This document shows positions 59,454-64,000 of a stretch of DNA of 64,000 nucleotides, piece by piece (positions within the stretch are counted from its first letter, which is position 1; each line of letters starts with the position of its first letter). The position numbers and the translations under genes were made by a program. The stretch lies in the NCBI GenBank assembly GCA_023014335.1, contig JAECYW010000008.1, forward strand, positions 3,038,001-3,102,000, written 5' to 3'. The stretch comes from Galerina marginata (Eukaryota; Basidiomycota; Agaricomycetes; Agaricales; Galerinaceae). Under the pieces are notes generated by a model, which saw only the letters and a list, made by a program, of their open reading frames with translations, searched no databases and had not been told where the DNA came from.

Positions 59454-61694
59454 CCCTGCCTGTGAGATACGTGGATTTATTTTGATGTACATAGTAGTTG
59501 GATGGGGACCCTGCCCAGTGGCTCTCTGAACTACCAACCTACCAAAACAATGGCGCCAATTTCGAAGGGCGATGGGAATGTTCCATTGCGAGATATTTAA
59601 GTCACGGATGATCAAATCTTCCACATAACTTTCTTCTATTCTAATTTTCCAGTCGAAATGTCCGAGGCGTATCATCGTCAAGAGTTTACATGGTTACTGA
59701 ATGTATTCTAGACGAATCACGTACCTCTCAAAACCCCTTCGAACGTCAATGAAAACTTCAAATACAACTCTGGTTATGCTACCCGATTTCAGTACGAGCA
59801 CTGCGTTGCAGTTTCTGGGTATCGAAAAACCCTTCAGTAAAGCGAAGTCAACCGCCTAAAAATGCTGTGGACACAAGTTAATAAAAATAGACTTCGCACT
59901 TGCACGGAGGGCTAATTTTATTCACGAACCTGGCTAATTATATTTTGGGCGATATTTTAAGACAGCGACCAGCCTTTGGCACAACAAAAATAACTTCTCG
60001 TGCGAATGGGAAAACCTCTACCATCAGCGCCAGACACTTAGCTGGTGCGGCACGGACATACCAACACTGAGGAAATACCTCCGTAATATGTGCACGTCTG
60101 TGGGAAGTTGTTCTCAATAATGATGTCGTCGAGGGAATAAACCCACCTTCGTGTAGACCCCCAGTTACGACGTCATTACAACCAGAAAGTCGGTATTTCG
60201 TAACGGTCTCTTGCCCGGTTTCCCATACACTGAGCCGGGGTGAGGAAACACGATAGCTGATTCGGTTCCGAAAAGTAGGATAGCGAATGTCGTGGGTAGT
60301 TGCGATATGCCTCGTCTGTACGAGCATCCTCGCGTACGCCATCATAGCGGCCATCTCCTTAAGCATACACGTGTAGTAAGGTATCCAGACCAGGCTTCGG
60401 ATTTTTCTCTCGCCAAACATACCATGATGCCTCCATATCGTCTGAATAAACCAACCAGTTCTTACCTCCTCCAGGAGGTTGATAGAGTATACGGGAAGCA
60501 GACCCCTCCTTGGGGAAAGTCAAATATCATTGCCTAAATGAAACCAAGAACCTGGAGAGTGGACTAAATATAACATGACATTCACTTCTAATAAAACAGG
60601 AAGGTGAGAATAAGGGTTTTAAATTTTCAAAAAAGAGCCGACGCTCGTACTGCCTAATCCAAAACTTTAGTGATGATTGAGTCAATAGCCGGCCAGTAGT
60701 TTCTTGTAGAAATTAGGTCTGTTCAGGCCCTCGACTTTGGTGCCGAGTCATTTGTCGCACCAACATTGTCCAAAAATAGGTGAGTCGCAAATAGCTTGAT
60801 GGACTAAAAATATCGTTCCTCTCTGAGAAATTATAGATCAAGTGAATGAGTTTTACTTCACGGACGAAAGTGGATTGGGCACACGAGCTGTTCAGAGAAT
60901 TGCACAATACCCATCGGCGACGGGTTAGAATCACTAAATCCTGCCTGCCGACTGAGTCCCATTAACTTGGTGCGCCGAGCTTCAACGATCCCCGTATTGG
61001 GGTCCATGAAAATTGTCCAGAATTAGCCTCCATTTACAGCCCTATTTTTAGACACTATTTACTCCGTCCCCGGGCAGTTACTCTGAGACTGATTCCTTGT
61101 GGCTGTCGGTTGAGAAGACTACTGGGGGAGTTTCTTAATTTCCCCAATCGACATTGTTCGAACTCGTATCACTGGAAGGAGACCGTGATATGCAATATAT
61201 GCTTCCAAGGATATCGATCAACGATATAAACGATATCCCAGAAGGCAACTGTCAACGGTATATGCCTTTACCTATGACAATACGATGAGGATAAAATAGC
61301 CGAGAGCTAACCCACAAAGCGGTATGCCCAGGCGCGTGGGTTGACTTATTGGCCGGGATACTGCAAGAAGGTTGGCCAATTAGCCTAGATATAGCTTCGA
61401 TGGGTGACAGGTTCCTAGCAAGCTTAAGTCTCTTTTGCGTTATAAGGGCCGAGGTCTGGTAAGTACGAACGTGGCGGCAGCGTGGATGACGGCAGAATAT
61501 TTGAAAATAGAGCCGCGTACCAACAGACTTCAAGTCGATGTTTCCGTGGGTGTTCAACGTACCTGGGGTCGCATCGCATCTTTACGGATTCTTATGTTCC
61601 AGTTCCCAATGTGACTATCTACCTCTCTCTACCTCACTAAGACGGCACAGGATTGATTGAGCTCTTTCAGTCAGTCACCTATTTCTTCTCACAG
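59454..61694. other. Upstream region of peroxidase copy 2 and further intergenic DNA
   Basis: The 160-aa minus ORF at 60420-59938 overlaps the duplicated upstream segment and is probably non-coding, since its counterpart at 55983-55510 is read in a different, non-matching frame. Nothing recognised at 60400-61690. Confidence 0.4.
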
Positions 61695-62217
61695 GTGACA
61701 GTAATGCGTCGAATCTTCCGCCCAAGGACTCATTGGGACGACAGGAGATGGTCATCCAGCAGTTGAAAAAAGGGGACAGTCAGTATGGAGTGAATGAATT
61801 CGAAATGGTCGCTAAGGTAGGATCCCATCAGTCGCCGAAAGCTCTTCGGTTATCTCAATGATTTTTGGTTTCCGCGTTATTCCGAGTCTTTTCGTAAGAA
61901 ACGTCGGCACCCTGTTTATATTTTTTGCCCTCTTGATTATTATTCTTTAAACTTGACTTGAGGTGATAGTTTTTATCTAGGTTCTTGTTAAAGGAATGAA
62001 TCCCGGAACAAGCAGCCGCCAGATTGGTATTGGTCCGATTGTGGAACTCCGTCTTTCACCAATCTCGTACTCAGCACCTAAACAGTCGGCACTATACGGG
62101 CTCACATTCTAATTTCCTTCAAGTCTGGAAGCTCTGGAAGCCCAAGCGATTTGTATTTCCCATCCATCTCGCGTCCTAGGATTAGCAAGCCACCCGAAGA
62201 CTCGGAACTCAAAACAG
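61695..62217 (+). CDS. Fragment of an unassigned multi-exon gene
   Basis: Three consecutive exons fit in one frame: 61695-61816 (contains LGRQEMVIQQLKKGDSQYGV), 61981-62066 (VLVKGMNPGTSSRQIGIG) and 62124-62217 (LEALEAQAICISHPSRVLGL). They use GTAGGA and GTACTC donors and CTAG and CAAG acceptors. I could not find a start or a convincing continuation. The 66-aa ORF at 62247-62447 (DHAERALCLVLINVLRTRQE) may belong to it. No domain recognised. Confidence 0.35.
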
Positions 62218-62447
62218 GTCACCCGTGCTGCACATGAAAATTTGAAGTGACTCCCGATCATGCAGAGCGCGCGTTGTGTCTAGTGTTGATCAATGTTCTG
62301 CGAACACGTCAAGAGGTTAGTCTAAGTCTCCCAGACCTAGCAACAGATAACCTTTGGTCAGCAATCTTAAGGTGTTCGTGCTTCCAAAGTTGGGATTTTA
62401 GCACTGAGGCATTGGGGAGCGCCGCACGGCACCTAGTACAAATGTAG

Positions 62448-64000
62448 ATGCTGGGAACTTGGGCTCCATAGTCTCTGCTATCCGTGGCTTCTGGTTGGTT
62501 ATGAATGACGTTGACCTGCGATTGATGGAAAGGTAAAACAAAGGCGCCTAGTTACAGGGAGGCCATGAGTTTCCAATCCCTGAAGCAAAACGAACAAGAG
62601 CATTGACTTCCTCTCAGAGACTTGGACACTAGTGTCGTTGGCTAGTATTCAAATACCAGAAGATAACCATTTTATGAGCCGTACACTCCCTAGGAAGCCC
62701 GAGAGACGTTATAAATCCAGCATAGACAAATAGGTAGAATAGACTTGACGCCTCAGGGCGATGATCAAGTTGTCGGACAGCGTGGATGTCAACTGTAAGG
62801 GCGTGTGATTATCCCTTATACTGGTCCGGCAGCCTCGGGCCGAAGAGAGTTTCCGGATTGGCACGCCTACTCCCTCGCACGGTTTATTTTTGCTTTGACC
62901 AGCATGGTCTATGTATCCGCAATGCCGTTGGTCTGAGCTTCCGACATCACCCAACTGAGTCTTCATTCCTGCTTCCTACTGTCAATTGGTCGTCTCAACT
63001 TGCGATTCTCCATTCCTCTCACTGCCTGCCAGCTGGCAACGGCCATCGTTGATTCCTTTTTTCGCAAAAATTCTACTCGACGTAGAAGCTCCAACGTATG
63101 CCCATATTCATCAAGGTATTCCGGCTAACTCACTTGGATCATTTTTTAAGTAGTTCCCTGCGTCCGGATAAATAGTCCCTCCCTCGAAGCACGACCTTTT
63201 CTTTGGGACCCGATTCGCTGGATTCTCTCAAGATGCTGGAAAAGTACAGACAGAGGCTCGAGAGCCGACCTTATCCTGACCATCGTGATTACTCTTGTGA
63301 ACGGTAATATGGGTTTCAAAACGGTCAGATGCTGTCCCATTTCTCCCCCCTTGCGCATGCCGAGTTAAAGACTGACCTATCGCTATTCGGGCACAGCTTC
63401 CTCAGCACCATCGACTAACAATTTCGTTTTGACAAGCCATGAAAGCTCTCACATCTCATGGAAACTGAATTCAGTCCCAACATTGAACGCATGCCTTGTG
63501 GGCTTCACTTGTCTTCTTATGGATTACCCCTCGGCTTCGCAGGAGCTCAAAGTCTTGTTCTTCAGCTTCAAGATCGTTTGCTTCCACATTCCAGTACTCC
63601 ACACTCGGCTTGTAGTGCCAGCCGACTGTGCATGCCTTGCTTCTGGCAGAAATTTGGGGAGGAGTAGTCTAATAATCTAACGACGAAACAGCGAGTAAGA
63701 AGAATTCCTGTTGCGCGAACTTTAAGTAAGTACCTCCCTTCTCGCATAAATATCCCGGGTTGACTCGAACTGCAGCCTGGTCCTTAGGATTAAGCTTCAC
63801 TCGAGCAGAGATACAAGCATTTCTGTATTGTTACTATGAGACCCTGAAAACTTGACTCACGATGAGCATATGTATCCGGACTCATTGAGAATTTCAGCCC
63901 AGCCACAGTCCACGGGATTATACCACGAAGCGGATATTGTCATTTACATCTCCTACATTAACGATTTTGTGATCGCTGGGGATGTTAGCATTACGCATTT
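62448..64000. other. No gene recognised
   Basis: Several short ORFs on both strands (for example 63429-63680 plus, open in two frames) without motifs. Confidence 0.3.

Noticed and set aside
59938..60420. 160-aa minus-strand protein upstream of peroxidase copy 2
   Set aside because: The homologous duplicated segment upstream of copy 1 is open only in a different frame, so the similarity is at DNA level and not protein level.

Overview
The window is nuclear DNA of a filamentous basidiomycete, most likely a mushroom-forming Agaricomycete. Genes are cut into many small exons by introns of about 45-80 nt, usually GT(A/G)NGT...CTNAN...YAG. The content also fits: class II haem peroxidases, a GH79 enzyme, an S1/P1 nuclease, a MYND-finger protein, a TPR protein of the basidiomycete type, DUF5648-like secreted proteins and small secreted cysteine-rich proteins. 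All exon models were built by hand from splice signals, reading-frame continuity and remembered family motifs; they are not RNA-supported. No rRNA, tRNA, CRISPR or bacterial-type element was recognised.

Layout. 1-0.85 kb: 5' part of a TPR gene (minus), cut by the window edge. 1.7-4.0 kb: purine-rich DNA holding decayed exon copies of the BRCT gene further right, plus a 7-bp minisatellite. 5.1-5.9 kb: small membrane protein (plus). 6.3-14.9 kb: large Rtt107/Brc1-type multi-BRCT gene (minus) with a 2.15-kb pyrimidine-rich intron and three MluI-box (ACGCGT) sites upstream. 15-21.7 kb: gene-poor, with a 169-bp MITE-like hairpin. 21.7-24.5 kb: GT2 cellulose-synthase-like enzyme (plus). 27.3-31.3 kb: two tandem secreted DUF5648-like repeat proteins (minus). 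33.8-35.8 kb: GH79 glycoside hydrolase (plus). 36.2-37.2 kb: MYND-finger protein with a problematic in-frame stop (plus). 37.8-39.4 kb: S1/P1 nuclease (minus) of 14 exons, three of them micro-exons of 16, 5 and 7 nt. 42.7-45.7 kb: two small secreted cysteine-rich protein genes (minus) and a third, 5'-broken member (plus). 51 kb: short secreted peptide precursor (plus). 53.3-60.3 kb: two class II peroxidases in a tandem duplication (minus). 60.3-64 kb: mostly unassigned, with one run of coherent exons.

Functionally the right half is an extracellular-enzyme and secretome neighbourhood (peroxidases, nuclease, glycosidase, small secreted proteins), arranged largely as local tandem duplicates. The left half holds housekeeping and genome-maintenance genes (BRCT scaffold, cell-wall glycosyltransferase). 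Most genes with a clear start have a TATA-like box 40-125 bp upstream.
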